From Pleomorphomonas koreensis DSM 23070 (GTDB taxonomy: Bacteria; Pseudomonadota; Alphaproteobacteria; Rhizobiales; Pleomorphomonadaceae), in contig NZ_KE384327.1 of the NCBI RefSeq assembly GCF_000425185.1, positions 128,252 through 192,251 on the forward strand: DNA of 64,000 nucleotides. Direction: 5' to 3'. A program made the position numbers and the translations under genes. Positions 31,582 to 40,915 of this stretch are shown here, one piece after another (the stretch's first letter is position 1; each line of letters begins with the position of its first letter). The notes under the pieces were generated by a model that saw only the letters and a program-made list of their open reading frames with translations, was not told where the DNA came from and ran no database searches.

Positions 31582-32586
31582 TCAGGCCGGCAGCTTCAGG
31601 CCGCTGTCGCGGGCGAGCTGGGCGAGGCTGACGGCCGGGCGCGGGCCGATGTGGCCGACGCACTCGCCGCCGGCCATGCAGCCGAGCCGCACCGCCTCGT
31701 CCAATGACAGGCCCCGGGCGCGGGCAAAGAGGAAGCCGGCCGCAAACTGGTCGCCGGCGCCGGTCATGTCGACCAGTTCGTCGACCGCCACGGCCGGCGC
31801 CGAGGCCATCTCGTCGCCCTCGAAGGCCAGCGCGCCGTCGCCGCCCAGCGTCACCACGCCGGCCTTGCAGTCGCGTTTCAGGCACTCGACGGCCGTGTCG
31901 AGGTCGTGCGTCTCGTAGAGCGCCTTCGCCTCCTCCTTGTTGGCGAACACCAGGTCGACGGTGCCCGAGCGCATCAGGTCGAGGAACTCGGCCCGGAAGC
32001 GGTCGACGCAGAAGCTGTCGGAGAGGGTGATCGACGCCAGCCGGCCGTGGGCGTGGGCGATCTTCGCCGCCTTGCGGAACGCCTCCTTGGCGGCCGGCGG
32101 GTCCCACAGGAAGCCTTCGAGATAGGTGTAGCGGGCGGCGGCCACCGTCGCCTCGTCGATGTCGTCGACGGTGAGGTGATGGCAGGCGCCGAGATAGGTG
32201 TTCATCGTCCGCTCGCTGTCGGGCGTGATCAGGATCATGCAGCGGGCGGTGGGGGCGCCGTCGAACAGCGGCCGGGTCTCGAAATGCACGCCCTGCGAAC
32301 GGATGTCATGGGTGAACACCTCGCCGAAGGCGTCGATCGCCACCTTGCCGATATAGGCGGCGCGGCCGCCCAGCGAGGCGACGCCGGCCGCCGTGTTGGC
32401 GGCCGAACCGCCGGAGGCTTCCACCGCCGGCCCCATCATGTCGTAGATGCGGCCCGCCTCCTCGGCGTCGATCAGCCGCATCATGCCCTTGGTGACGCCG
32501 AGCCGCACCAGGATGTCCTCCTCGGCGGGGGAAAGAATGTCGACGATGGCATTGCCGATGGTCAGCACGTCGAAATCGAGGCTCAT
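31582..32586 (-). CDS. PfkB family carbohydrate/adenosine kinase
   Basis: Ribokinase-fold kinase (334 aa). Motifs: GNAIVDILSPAEE, GGSAANTAAGVASLGG, and DMTGAGDQFAAGF with the catalytic Asp and anion hole. The form resembles the adenosine-kinase-like group of Hyphomicrobiales, but the substrate is not certain. ATG at 32586. Its end faces the dehydrogenase across the repeat pair. Confidence 0.9.
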   Translation of the reverse strand: MSLDFDVLTIGNAIVDILSPAEEDILVRLGVTKGMMRLIDAEEAGRIYDMMGPAVEASGGSAANTAAGVASLGGRAAYIGKVAIDAFGEVFTHDIRSQGVHFETRPLFDGAPTARCMILITPDSERTMNTYLGACHHLTVDDIDEATVAAARYTYLEGFLWDPPAAKEAFRKAAKIAHAHGRLASITLSDSFCVDRFRAEFLDLMRSGTVDLVFANKEEAKALYETHDLDTAVECLKRDCKAGVVTLGGDGALAFEGDEMASAPAVAVDELVDMTGAGDQFAAGFLFARARGLSLDEAVRLGCMAGGECVGHIGPRPAVSLAQLARDSGLKLPA

Positions 32587-32740
32587 CGCGGAAACTCTCC
32601 CAAGGGTCGGCCGCGTCGCGGCTGCCGTCTGGCGTGTGCGGCTTTGCAAATGCCGTTTTCAGGTTTGCAAATGGCCTAGACCATTCCCAACTGACCGGCA
32701 AGCCGCACTTCCACGGCATGGGACGGGGATTTTTTCCACA

Positions 32741-33409
32741 ATGCTGAACGCCGTGCTGACCGCCCTCCGCGACATCCCGACGCCGCCCTTCCGGACGGTT
32801 TTGTGGAAGTCGGTCGGCCTGACGCTGGGGCTGCTCGCCGTCGTCTGGATCGGCACCTGGGCGGCGGCCGACCACTTCGCCGCCGCGCTGCCGGACGGCT
32901 GGCGCACCGCCGTCGAATGGCTCGCCGGCATCCTGCTGTTCGTCGGCCTCGGCTTCCTGGTGGCGCCGGTCGCCGCGCTGTTCGCCGGCCTCTACGCCGA
33001 CGAGGTGGCCGAGGTGGTGGAGCGGACGCGCTATCCCGCCGACCCGCCGGGCACGGCGCAGCCGCTTGTCGCCGGCCTCCTGACGGCCCTGCGCTTCACC
33101 GCCTTCGTCGTGCTGGTCAACATCCTCATGCTGCCGCTGCTGTTCTTCCCCGGCGTCAACGTGCCGATCTTCCTGATCGTCAACGCCTATCTGCTCGGCC
33201 GGGAGTATTTCGAGCAGGCGGCGATGCGCTTCCGGCCACCCGAGGCGGCGCGGGCGCTGAGGGCCGCCCATTCCGGCAAGGTGATGCTTGGCGGCCTGAC
33301 GATCGCCGCGTTGCTGGCCATTCCCATCGTCAACATCCTGACGCCGCTCTACGCCACGGCGCTGATGGTGCACGTGGTGAAGCTCGCCGAACGCAAGGAA
33401 CGGGCCTGA
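32741..33409 (+). CDS. EI24/CysZ-like membrane protein
   Basis: An integral membrane protein (222 aa) with about four long hydrophobic segments (VGLTLGLLAVVWIG, LAGILLFVGLGFLVAPVAALFAGLYADEV, FVVLVNILMLPLLFF, LTIAALLAIPIVNILTPLYA). The pattern matches the EI24 domain family that includes the sulfate transporter CysZ; transport is inferred only. ATG at 32741. It ends two bases from folC, convergently. Confidence 0.85.
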   Translation: MLNAVLTALRDIPTPPFRTVLWKSVGLTLGLLAVVWIGTWAAADHFAAALPDGWRTAVEWLAGILLFVGLGFLVAPVAALFAGLYADEVAEVVERTRYPADPPGTAQPLVAGLLTALRFTAFVVLVNILMLPLLFFPGVNVPIFLIVNAYLLGREYFEQAAMRFRPPEAARALRAAHSGKVMLGGLTIAALLAIPIVNILTPLYATALMVHVVKLAERKERA

Positions 33410-33411
33410 CC

Positions 33412-34734
33412 TCAGGCCGGCGGCGTGCCGTTGTCGGCGAGCACCTCGCCGGCGAGGTAAAGCGAGCCGCAGATCAGGATGCGCGGCGGCGGCCCCGACC
33501 AGGTGTCGCGGAGATGGGCGAGCGCCGCCGCGACGCCAGAGGTCGCCATGGCCGTGACGCCGGCGCCGCGCGCCTCGGCGGCCAGCGCCTGCGGTTCGCG
33601 TGCCGCGTCGGAGCCACGGATCGGCACGGTGTAGACGCGGCGGGCAAGGCCGGCAAAAGCCTCGAAGAAGCCGGCGGGATCCTTGGTCGACAGCATGCCG
33701 ACGACCAGCACCAGCGGCCGGGCGACGCGCTCCTCGAGATCGGCCATGGCCGAGGCGATCACCTCGCCGGCGCCGGGATTGTGGCCGCCGTCCAGCCAGA
33801 CCTCCGCGCCGCCGGGAGCGGCGTCGACGATGGCACCGGCCGTCAGCCGCTGCAGCCGGGCCGGCCACTCGACGCGCTCCATGCCGCGCTCGAAGGCGTC
33901 GTGGCCGACGCGGAAGCCGGCTGCCCGCACCGCGGCGATGGCCGTGCCGGCATTGGCGATCTGGTGGCCGCCGGGAAGGCGCGGCCGCGGCAGGTCGTAG
34001 AGGGCGTCGCCGTCCTGGAACACCAGGCGACCGCGCTCCTCGAAGGCGGTCCAGTCCTGGCCGCCGATCATCAGCGGGCCGGCGCCGACCTCGGCCGCCA
34101 CGCGCTCGACCACCGCCCGTACGCCGTCCGGGTTGGGCGACAGCACCACCGGACAACCGCGCTTGACGATGCCGGCCTTCTCGAAGGCGATCTTCTCGAC
34201 GGTATCGCCGAGATAGGCCTGATGGTCGAGGGAGATGGAGGTGATCACCGACACGGCCGACCGGTCGATGACGTTGGTGGAATCGAAGCGGCCGCCCAGC
34301 CCGACCTCCAGCAGCACCGCGTCGGCCGGACGCTCGGCGAACAGCAGGAAGCCGGCGGCGGTCAGCAGTTCGAACAGGGTGATCGCCTCATCGCCATTGG
34401 CCGCCTCGACGCGGCGAAGCGCGTCGGCGAAGTCGTCGTCGCCGACGGTGCTGGAGACGCCCGGCCCGTCGGCGAGGCGGAAGCGCTCGTTGTAGCGGAC
34501 GAGATGCGGCGAGGTGTCGGCGTGGACGCGATAGCCCTCGGCCTCGAGGATCGCCCTCAGGAAGGCCACCGTCGAGCCCTTGCCGTTGGTGCCGGCGACG
34601 TGGAACACCGGCGGCAGGCGATCCTGCGGGTTGCCGAGCGCGGCGAGCAGCCGGCGGATGCGGCCGAGCGTCAGGTCAAAACCCTTCGGCCAGCGCTGCA
34701 GCAGGCGGTCGATGATGTCGAGCGGCGTTTCCAT
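33412..34734 (-). CDS. folC: Dihydrofolate/folylpolyglutamate synthase
   Basis: Mur-ligase-type enzyme (440 aa) that adds glutamate to dihydropteroate and folates. The P-loop is VAGTNGKGST (about 46-55); TSPHLVRYNER and EVGLGGRFDSTNV are family blocks. ATG at 34734. The accD stop lies about 85 bp upstream on the same strand, and accD-folC is a common pair. Confidence 0.95.
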   Translation of the reverse strand: METPLDIIDRLLQRWPKGFDLTLGRIRRLLAALGNPQDRLPPVFHVAGTNGKGSTVAFLRAILEAEGYRVHADTSPHLVRYNERFRLADGPGVSSTVGDDDFADALRRVEAANGDEAITLFELLTAAGFLLFAERPADAVLLEVGLGGRFDSTNVIDRSAVSVITSISLDHQAYLGDTVEKIAFEKAGIVKRGCPVVLSPNPDGVRAVVERVAAEVGAGPLMIGGQDWTAFEERGRLVFQDGDALYDLPRPRLPGGHQIANAGTAIAAVRAAGFRVGHDAFERGMERVEWPARLQRLTAGAIVDAAPGGAEVWLDGGHNPGAGEVIASAMADLEERVARPLVLVVGMLSTKDPAGFFEAFAGLARRVYTVPIRGSDAAREPQALAAEARGAGVTAMATSGVAAALAHLRDTWSGPPPRILICGSLYLAGEVLADNGTPPA

Positions 34735-34819
34735 GGCAAGGTCCGGATGGGCGAAGCGCCCGAAAGAAACGCGCCGCCCTGACGGCGGCGCGGCGGGTCG
34801 GCAGGCCGGGCGCGGCGGA

Positions 34820-35695
34820 TCAGGCCGGCAGAAGCGCGGTGCCGCTCGCGTGGGTGAGCAGACGGACGAGGCGGCCGATGGTGGCGCGCAGCTCGTGCCG
34901 GTGCACCACCATGTCGATCATGCCGTGGTCGAACAGGTATTCGGAGCGCTGGAAGCCCTCCGGCAGCTTCTCGCGGATGGTCTGCTCGATGACGCGCGGG
35001 CCGGCGAAGCCGATCAGCGCGCCGGGCTCGGCGATATGCACGTCGCCCAGCATGGCGTAGGAGGCGGTGACGCCGCCGAGCGTCGGGTTGGTCAGCACGA
35101 CGATATAGGGCAGGCCGGCCTCGCGCAGCATCTCGACGGCCACCGTGGTGCGCGGCATCTGCATCAGCGACAGGATGCCCTCCTGCATGCGGGCGCCGCC
35201 CGAGGCGGTGAACATCACGAAGGCCGCCGAGCGGGCGACCGCCTCCTCGACGCCGCGAATGATCGCCTCGCCGGCCGCCGTGCCGAGCGAGCCGCCCATG
35301 AAGTCGAAATCCTGGACGGCGGCGACCACGGCGTTGCCCTCGACGCGGCCGGCGCCGACCAGCACGGCATCGTCGTTGCCGGTCTTGGCGCGCGAATCGC
35401 GCAGGCGATCGACGTAGCGCTTCTCGTCGCGGAACTTCAGCGGGTCCTGCGTCACGGCCGGCGTGGCGATCTCCTCGAACTCGCCGCCGTCGAACAGCTT
35501 CACGAAGCGCTCCCTGGGCGGCATGCGCATGTGGTAGCCGGAATTGGGGATCACCCACTGGTTGGCTTCGAGGTCGCGGTGGAAAACCATCTCGCCGGTC
35601 TCGGGGCACTTCACCCAGAGGTTTTCCGGCACGTCGCGCTTGGCGGACCAGAGGGAACGGATTTTCGGGCGGACGACGTTGTTGATCCAGTTCAC
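34820..35695 (-). CDS. accD: Acetyl-CoA carboxylase carboxyltransferase subunit beta
   Basis: Carboxyltransferase beta subunit (291 aa) for fatty-acid synthesis, pairing with AccA. The crotonase fold shows [15 protein letters not shown]-type residues ([12 protein letters not shown]), [17 protein letters not shown] and [10 protein letters not shown]. The N-terminal zinc ribbon of E. coli AccD is lost: only one of the four cysteines remains (VKCPETG), the others replaced in IPNSGYH. The start is GTG at 35695, giving [11 protein letters not shown], the family N-terminus; the ribosome-binding site is weak. Confidence 0.95.
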   Translation of the reverse strand: MNWINNVVRPKIRSLWSAKRDVPENLWVKCPETGEMVFHRDLEANQWVIPNSGYHMRMPPRERFVKLFDGGEFEEIATPAVTQDPLKFRDEKRYVDRLRDSRAKTGNDDAVLVGAGRVEGNAVVAAVQDFDFMGGSLGTAAGEAIIRGVEEAVARSAAFVMFTASGGARMQEGILSLMQMPRTTVAVEMLREAGLPYIVVLTNPTLGGVTASYAMLGDVHIAEPGALIGFAGPRVIEQTIREKLPEGFQRSEYLFDHGMIDMVVHRHELRATIGRLVRLLTHASGTALLPA

Positions 35696-35862
35696 GGGGC
35701 GTTTCGACCTTATGCTCTGTCGCGCCGGCCGGCCTGGCCGCACCCGGCGCCGGACCGGTCGCCGGTCCTTCGTCGTGGCTCTCATAGCACAACGGTCCCG
35801 AGGACCAAAGCCGTTTCGCCGTCCGCCCGATCGCCTCAAAGCGGCCGTACCGACGGCTTTTC

Positions 35863-35889
35863 CGCCTCAGGCGCCGACGGGTCTCCGGA
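35863..35889. repeat. Fragment of the 128-bp repeat (left end)
   Basis: The left 27 bp of the element (CGCCTCAGGCGCC then a GGTCTCCGG variant) with two mismatches to the tandem copies, followed by unrelated sequence. It lies upstream of the ATC hydrolase-like gene and behind accD. Confidence 0.6.
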
Positions 35890-35966
35890 GCGGCGCGATT
35901 GAACGGAACATCGCTTTCCGGCGGCCGGCATTCGGTCTAGCCTCGGGCAATCAGAGGAGAAGCGCC

Positions 35967-36440
35967 ATGCCGATGCCCATCATCGAACGCCGCCGCATTG
36001 AGGCGGAGATCGTCGGCCACATCTATCGCGAGCTGGTCGAGCGGATCGGCCGCGAGGCGGCGCGCGCCGCCATCGACGCCGCCATCCGCAAGGCGGCGGT
36101 CGCCCATGGCGAGGCATGCCGCGCCGAACTCGGCCGCCCGCCCGACTGCCGGGATCTCGCGGCCATACTGCCCGCCTGGACCGCCGGGGAGGCGCTGGAG
36201 ATCGAGGTGAAGGAGGCGGCGCCCGACCGCCTCGCCTACGACGTTACCCGCTGCCGCTATGCCGAGACCTACCGCGAGATGGGGCTGGCCGACATCGGCG
36301 CCCTGCTGTCCTGCAACCGCGACGCCGCGTTCTCGGCCGGCTACAATCCCGCCATGACGCTCGAACGCACGGAAACCCTGATGGAAGGCGGCCGGCGCTG
36401 CGACTTCCGCTATCGCCTGGACACGCCCGGCGGGCAATAG
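35967..36440 (+). CDS. L-2-amino-thiazoline-4-carboxylic acid hydrolase family protein
   Basis: A 157-aa protein of the ATC-hydrolase family: DVTRCRYAETYREMGLADIG, LLSCNRDAAFSAGYNP, LERTETLMEGGRRCDFRY carry the conserved Cys, Glu and Asp residues. The founding enzyme opens the ring of ATC during cysteine formation; whether this member does so is unknown. ATG at 35967 after GAGGAGA. It stands alone. Confidence 0.85.
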   Translation: MPMPIIERRRIEAEIVGHIYRELVERIGREAARAAIDAAIRKAAVAHGEACRAELGRPPDCRDLAAILPAWTAGEALEIEVKEAAPDRLAYDVTRCRYAETYREMGLADIGALLSCNRDAAFSAGYNPAMTLERTETLMEGGRRCDFRYRLDTPGGQ

Positions 36441-36720
36441 GCCTGCGGCCCCTTTACGGCCGGCTTCGCCCCGAACGCCGCCGGCTGCCGAAATCGTCTC
36501 CACCTGTCGCCCAAAGCCTTGCATCCACCCGCCAAATCGGTTGATGAATGGGTGCCCAGAAACGAAAGTTACAAAAGGTCCGCTCGCAAAGGTCGATCTT
36601 GGCCCTTGCCGGCTGGCCCTTTTGCCACCGTCATTGGCGTGCGCATCGTCCCGTGGTCCGGATGGTTCATTCCGGGTCGGATATGCGCCGATGCCGGTCG
36701 GCATCCGCGGAAAGAGTAGG

Positions 36721-37857
36721 ATGAAAGTCGGGGTTCGCGACATTGCCAGGGAGGCGGGCGTTGCCGTCAGCACCGTGTCGCACGTCCTCAACGGCACCGC
36801 CTCGATCAGCAGGGAGGTGCGCGACCGCGTGCTGGCCGTGGCGCGCGACCTCGGCTACCTCGACCAGCGGCGCGCCAAGGCGACCATCGCCACCATGGAG
36901 CAGGTGCTGGTGGTGTTCGGCCGCGGCTTCGTCGCCGCCGGCGAGGCCGGCTTCCGTCACCGGGTCGTCTACGAGGGTTTGCGGCGCGAATGCGAGCGGC
37001 GGTCGCTGAAGATTGTTCCCGTCATACCCGAGGACGAGGAGATCGACGTCGGCATGATCGTCGGCACGGCGCGGGCGGAGAAAGCCGACGGCGTCATCGT
37101 CATCGGCGGCGGCGGCGTGCTCGATCTCGGCGACCTCGTCGACAGCGGCCTGTCGCTGGTGGTGATGAACGGCGAGGAGCGGTTGCGCCGGGCCGACGCG
37201 GTGGTGCCGGCCAACGCCTTTGCCGCCGGCGTGGCGGTGCGCCACCTCAAGGATGCCGGCCACCGCCGCGTGGCGATGCTCTCGGCCGCCGGCTGCGATC
37301 ATCTCGCCGGCCGGCGCGCCGGCTTCGCCGCGACGGTGATCGAGACCGGACTTTCCGCCGCCGAGACGATCGTCGCCGCCGAGGACGGTACCGACGCCGG
37401 CGCGGCGGCGCTCGCCCGGCGCCTTGCGGCGCCCGGCGGTCTCGACGGCGCGACCGCGCTGTTCTGCCTCACCGATCCGCTCGCCGAGGGCGCGCTGCGA
37501 GCGCTCGCGGCGGCCGGCCTCGATGTGCCGGCCGACATATCGGTGATCGGCTGCGACGGCCTCGGCGAGGTGCGGCCGACGACGCTCGCCACGGTGAACG
37601 TCGGCTACGGGCAGCTCGGCGGCCCGGCGCTGGCCATCATAGAATCGCGGCTGACGGTGCCCAAGCCCGTCCGCGCCTGCCTCCATGTCGAATGCGGCAC
37701 CGAGCTGATTGCCGGCGCCACCGTCGGCCCGCCGCCCGACGCCCGTTCGGGCCGCGACGGCGGCGGAGCGGCAGGGATGCGGCGCCGGCGATACCGTCAC
37801 GGCAGCATCGGCATGGGAGGGCCGCATGCACGTCTCGTTCCTGATCGATTCCACTGA
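36721..37857 (+). CDS. LacI family transcriptional regulator
   Basis: LacI/GalR repressor-like protein (378 aa). The helix-turn-helix is at the N-terminus (VGVRDIAREAGVAVSTVSHVLNGTASIS), followed by the hinge and a periplasmic-binding-type effector domain (ADGVIVIGGGGV, HRRVAMLSAAG, DISVIGCDGLGE). About 35 residues at the C-terminus run past the normal family end and are basic/glycine-rich; they overlap the next gene by 32 bp, suggesting loss of an earlier stop. The effector is unknown. No clear operator palindrome was seen in the 280 bp upstream. Confidence 0.9.
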   Translation: MKVGVRDIAREAGVAVSTVSHVLNGTASISREVRDRVLAVARDLGYLDQRRAKATIATMEQVLVVFGRGFVAAGEAGFRHRVVYEGLRRECERRSLKIVPVIPEDEEIDVGMIVGTARAEKADGVIVIGGGGVLDLGDLVDSGLSLVVMNGEERLRRADAVVPANAFAAGVAVRHLKDAGHRRVAMLSAAGCDHLAGRRAGFAATVIETGLSAAETIVAAEDGTDAGAAALARRLAAPGGLDGATALFCLTDPLAEGALRALAAAGLDVPADISVIGCDGLGEVRPTTLATVNVGYGQLGGPALAIIESRLTVPKPVRACLHVECGTELIAGATVGPPPDARSGRDGGGAAGMRRRRYRHGSIGMGGPHARLVPDRFH

Positions 37858-39328
37858 TCTCCGCCGCTGGCAGGGTGAGGCGATCGCTGCCGTGCTCGCC
37901 GCCGCCCGCGCCACCGGCGCCGTTGTCCCGGCGGCCGGCGCGGCGCCGTCGTCGCTGCTCGACCTCTGCCTCGCCTTCGAGGCGCTGGCCTTCCGCCGGC
38001 CGCGCGGCGGCCCGCTCGACCGTCTGCCGGCCGCCGCCCTGGACCTGCCGGTCGGCGGCGACGGCGCCGATCTGGTCATCGACCTCGCCGCCGCGCCGGA
38101 TACCGCCGGCGACCGGCTGCTGGTCACCGTGGGCGGCACCGGCCTGGTGGCCGGCGCCGCCGATGCCATCATGGCCGGCAACGAACCCTTTCTCGACCTC
38201 GTCGCCGTGACCGATGGAACGCGCCGGCTGATCGGCCGCTGGCACGTCGCCGTCGAGGACCGGCGGCAACTCGGAGTGGGGCTCGGCTCGGCGGCCGGGC
38301 GGGCGGTGGAAATGCTGGCGCTGGCCGCCGGCCTGATCGCCGCCGGCACGCCGCTCACGGAGCTGACGCTGCCGCGCGTCGAGGTGGAGCCGCCACCGCG
38401 CCGCGCCGGCTGGCCGGCCGGCTTCACCGCCGCCGCCTTCGCCCGCAGCCTCACCGCCCGCCTCGAACGCCTGGTACGGACGCCACCGACCTGGGCGGTC
38501 GCCTGGCGCGCCGACGAGACCGGTGACGGGACATTGCCGGCGATCGCCGGCCGACCGTGGCGTCGCCTCCCCGACGACGGCCACCGCTTCTATGCCGATC
38601 CTTTCCCGGTGCGTCACGACGGCCGGACCGTTCTACTCGTCGAGGAGTTTCCCTTCGCGACGGAGAAAGGCATCATTTCGGTGGTGAACCTCGACCCCGA
38701 CGGTCCGGCCGGCACGCCGCGGCCGGTGATCGAGGCCGACTGCCACCTTTCCTATCCCTTCGTCTTCGCCGAGGATGGCGCGCTCTACATGATCCCCGAG
38801 ACGTCGGGCAGCCGCCGGGTGGAGCTGTGGCGCGCCGTGGATTTCCCGGATCGCTGGGAGCGGACGGCGGTGCTGATCGACGACATCGACCTCGGCGACG
38901 CCACGCTGCACCGGGCGGACGACGGCCGCTGGTACCTGTTCGGCACCGTCCGTCCGCAACAGGGCGCCAACTGGGGATCGAGTTGGGACGGCCTTGCCAT
39001 CTTCACCGCCGAGCGACCGGCGGGACCGTGGGTGCCGCTGTTCTCCGGCCCGGCCAAGGTGGACGTCGCCACGGCGCGGCCGGCCGGCCGGATGTTTGAG
39101 GCCGGCGGCGCCGTCATCCGGCCATTCCAGGACAGCGTCGGCGGCTACGGCGCCGGCCTCGGCTTTGCCCGCGTCGACCGGCTCGATGCCGGCGGCTACG
39201 CCGAAACGACGCTGCTGGCGCTGAGGCCGGCGCCGCCGCTCTCCGGCCTGCATACCTACAACCGCGGCGGCGGCTTCGAGATGATCGACGTCATCGCCGG
39301 TGCCGATGCCGACGTGGTCGTGCCTTGA
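37826..39328 (+). CDS. GINT1-like beta-propeller protein with formyltransferase-like N-terminus
   Basis: A 500-aa protein in two parts. Residues 1-220 (MHVSFLIDSTDLRRWQGE, then long Ala/Gly/Leu-rich helices) resemble a degenerate formyltransferase-like module. Residues about 240-500 hold FYADPFPVRHDGRTVLLVEE, LSYPFVFAEDGALYMIPET, ELWRAVDFPDRWE and WYLFGT, the pattern of the five-bladed propeller related to GINT1, the plant glucosamine inositolphosphorylceramide transferase, and to glycoside hydrolase family 43. Enzymatic activity is not established. Homologues are usually in polysaccharide clusters; here it overlaps only a LacI regulator. Confidence 0.75.
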   Translation: MHVSFLIDSTDLRRWQGEAIAAVLAAARATGAVVPAAGAAPSSLLDLCLAFEALAFRRPRGGPLDRLPAAALDLPVGGDGADLVIDLAAAPDTAGDRLLVTVGGTGLVAGAADAIMAGNEPFLDLVAVTDGTRRLIGRWHVAVEDRRQLGVGLGSAAGRAVEMLALAAGLIAAGTPLTELTLPRVEVEPPPRRAGWPAGFTAAAFARSLTARLERLVRTPPTWAVAWRADETGDGTLPAIAGRPWRRLPDDGHRFYADPFPVRHDGRTVLLVEEFPFATEKGIISVVNLDPDGPAGTPRPVIEADCHLSYPFVFAEDGALYMIPETSGSRRVELWRAVDFPDRWERTAVLIDDIDLGDATLHRADDGRWYLFGTVRPQQGANWGSSWDGLAIFTAERPAGPWVPLFSGPAKVDVATARPAGRMFEAGGAVIRPFQDSVGGYGAGLGFARVDRLDAGGYAETTLLALRPAPPLSGLHTYNRGGGFEMIDVIAGADADVVVP

Positions 39329-39331
39329 TGA

Positions 39332-39712
39332 TCACCAGCGCGGACGATGGCGGGGCGGACCGCAGTCGACGACCTCCATCCGCTCGTAGCGGATGACGCG
39401 ACCCCAGGGATCGACCACCGGCCGGTCGACCCAGCGCGAGCGGCACAATGGCGGCGGACCCCAACCTTGACGGGGCGGCGGCGGTCCCCAGCCCCAGCGC
39501 GGCGGTGGCGGGCCCCAGCCCGGTCCGGGCGGGGGCGGCGGGCCCCAGCCCCAGCGCGGCGGCGGCGGGCCGTGCGGACCGTCGTTGAAACCGAAGCCGA
39601 AGTAGACGCCGTCGGCCGCCGCGCTCGACGCGGTGCCGGCCAGGCCGGCGGCGGCGACGAGCGCCACGGCAAGCGAACCGGCGAGGGTGGCGAGTAGACG
39701 CCTGTGGAGCAT
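39332..39712 (-). CDS. Secreted Pro/Gly/Trp-rich protein
   Basis: A 126-aa protein. A signal peptide (about 1-34, ending SSAAADG) precedes repeats of the form WGWGPPPPP (about 45-88), then a conserved-looking tail LCRSRWVDRPVVDPWGRVIRYERMEVVDCGP with two cysteines. Function unknown. ATG at 39712, preceded by GGAGG ten bases upstream. It converges with the GINT1-like gene three bases away. A plus-strand frame in the same region is a low-complexity shadow. Confidence 0.75.
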   Translation of the reverse strand: MLHRRLLATLAGSLAVALVAAAGLAGTASSAAADGVYFGFGFNDGPHGPPPPRWGWGPPPPPGPGWGPPPPRWGWGPPPPRQGWGPPPLCRSRWVDRPVVDPWGRVIRYERMEVVDCGPPRHRPRW

Positions 39713-39881
39713 GGCACGATCCTCCTTGAAACCGGAGCCGGCCAGGCGCTGCCGCCGGGCCGTCCATGTCCCCGTTCTAGGCCGCCGCCGTTGAACCGAC
39801 CCTGAGGTCGGCGTTCATCGGCCATTCAGCTTTTCGGCCGACAGTCCGGGCAGGAAAGGCCCGACAACAGGCGAGAGACCG

Positions 39882-40826
39882 ATGACCGAACCCGCGCCGC
39901 TTCTCACCAGGGCGCCCGACCTTGCCGCCGCCATTGCCGACTGGCAGGACTGGCTGGCCGCCGTCCGCCGCCTCAGCCCGCGCACCGCCCTCGCCTATGG
40001 CCGCGACGCCGACGATTTCCTGCGCTTCCTGACCGGCCATCTCGGCGCGCCTCCTGGCGTCGCCGACCTCGGCCGCTTGACCCCGGCCGACTTCCGCGCC
40101 TTCCTGGCCCGCCGCCGCCAGGCCGGCCTCGCGGCGCCCAGCCTCGCCCGATCTCTCTCCGGCATCCGCTCGCTGATCCGCTTTCTCGAAAAGCGGGGCA
40201 AGGTGGAGAGCGCCGCCGTCACCGCCGTCGCCGCCCCCAAGGCGCCGCGCCGGCTGCCGCGGCCGCTCGGCGTCGCCGACGCGCTGGCCGTGGTGTCCGG
40301 CGCCGATCTCGCAGCCGAGGAGCCCTGGGTGGCCGCCCGCGACGGCGCGGTGCTGGCGCTGCTCTACGGCTCCGGCCTGCGCATCTCCGAAGCGCTGGCG
40401 CTGACCGCCGCCGGCGCGCCGCCGGAGACCGGCGGGGCGTTGCGCGTCACCGGCAAGGGCGGCAAGACGCGCCTCGTGCCGGTGCTGCCAGCGGTCGGCC
40501 GGGCGGTCGCCACGTATGTCCGGCTCTGTCCGTTCCGCCTGGCGCCCGACGGGCCGCTGTTCCGCGGCGTCAAGGGCGGGCCGCTGTCGCCGCGCATCGT
40601 CCAGCTCGCCATGCAGCGGCTGCGCGGCGCTCTCGGCCTGCCGCCCACCGCGACGCCGCACGCGCTCCGGCATTCGTTCGCCACCCATCTCCTGGGCTCG
40701 GGCGGCGATCTCCGCACCATCCAGGAGCTGCTGGGCCACGCCAACCTGTCGACAACGCAGGTCTACACCTCGGTCGATGCCGAGCGGCTGGTCGCCGCCT
40801 GGAAGGGCGCCCATCCGCGCGCCTGA
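39882..40826 (+). CDS. xerC: Tyrosine recombinase XerC
   Basis: Site-specific tyrosine recombinase (314 aa) for chromosome dimer resolution. The catalytic set is visible: Arg in GSGLRISEAL, Lys in GKGGKTRLVP, His and Arg in HALRHSFATHLL, His in LLGHANLST and Tyr in QVYTS. The N-terminal SAM-like domain covers about 1-115. XerC is preferred over XerD from context (near the TCA operon) but this is not decisive. ATG at 39882. Confidence 0.88.
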   Translation: MTEPAPLLTRAPDLAAAIADWQDWLAAVRRLSPRTALAYGRDADDFLRFLTGHLGAPPGVADLGRLTPADFRAFLARRRQAGLAAPSLARSLSGIRSLIRFLEKRGKVESAAVTAVAAPKAPRRLPRPLGVADALAVVSGADLAAEEPWVAARDGAVLALLYGSGLRISEALALTAAGAPPETGGALRVTGKGGKTRLVPVLPAVGRAVATYVRLCPFRLAPDGPLFRGVKGGPLSPRIVQLAMQRLRGALGLPPTATPHALRHSFATHLLGSGGDLRTIQELLGHANLSTTQVYTSVDAERLVAAWKGAHPRA

Positions 40827-40915
40827 GCCTGCACGCGCGCCGGATCCTTGCGGAAAGCGGGTTTTACCGCCGATCCGATGCCCCGGCCGGCTTTCCAGCG
40901 GCCGGCCGATGGCTT

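Noticed and set aside
31314-31631. Repetitive small protein gene over the 128-bp repeats
   Set aside because: The two repeat copies are in phase (138 bp, a multiple of three), which creates an open frame on both strands. No start with a ribosome-binding site and no homologous domain.
39882-40826. Phage or integron integrase
   Set aside because: The tyrosine recombinase is of the chromosomal XerC type in a housekeeping context, with no attachment site, phage genes or tRNA next to it.
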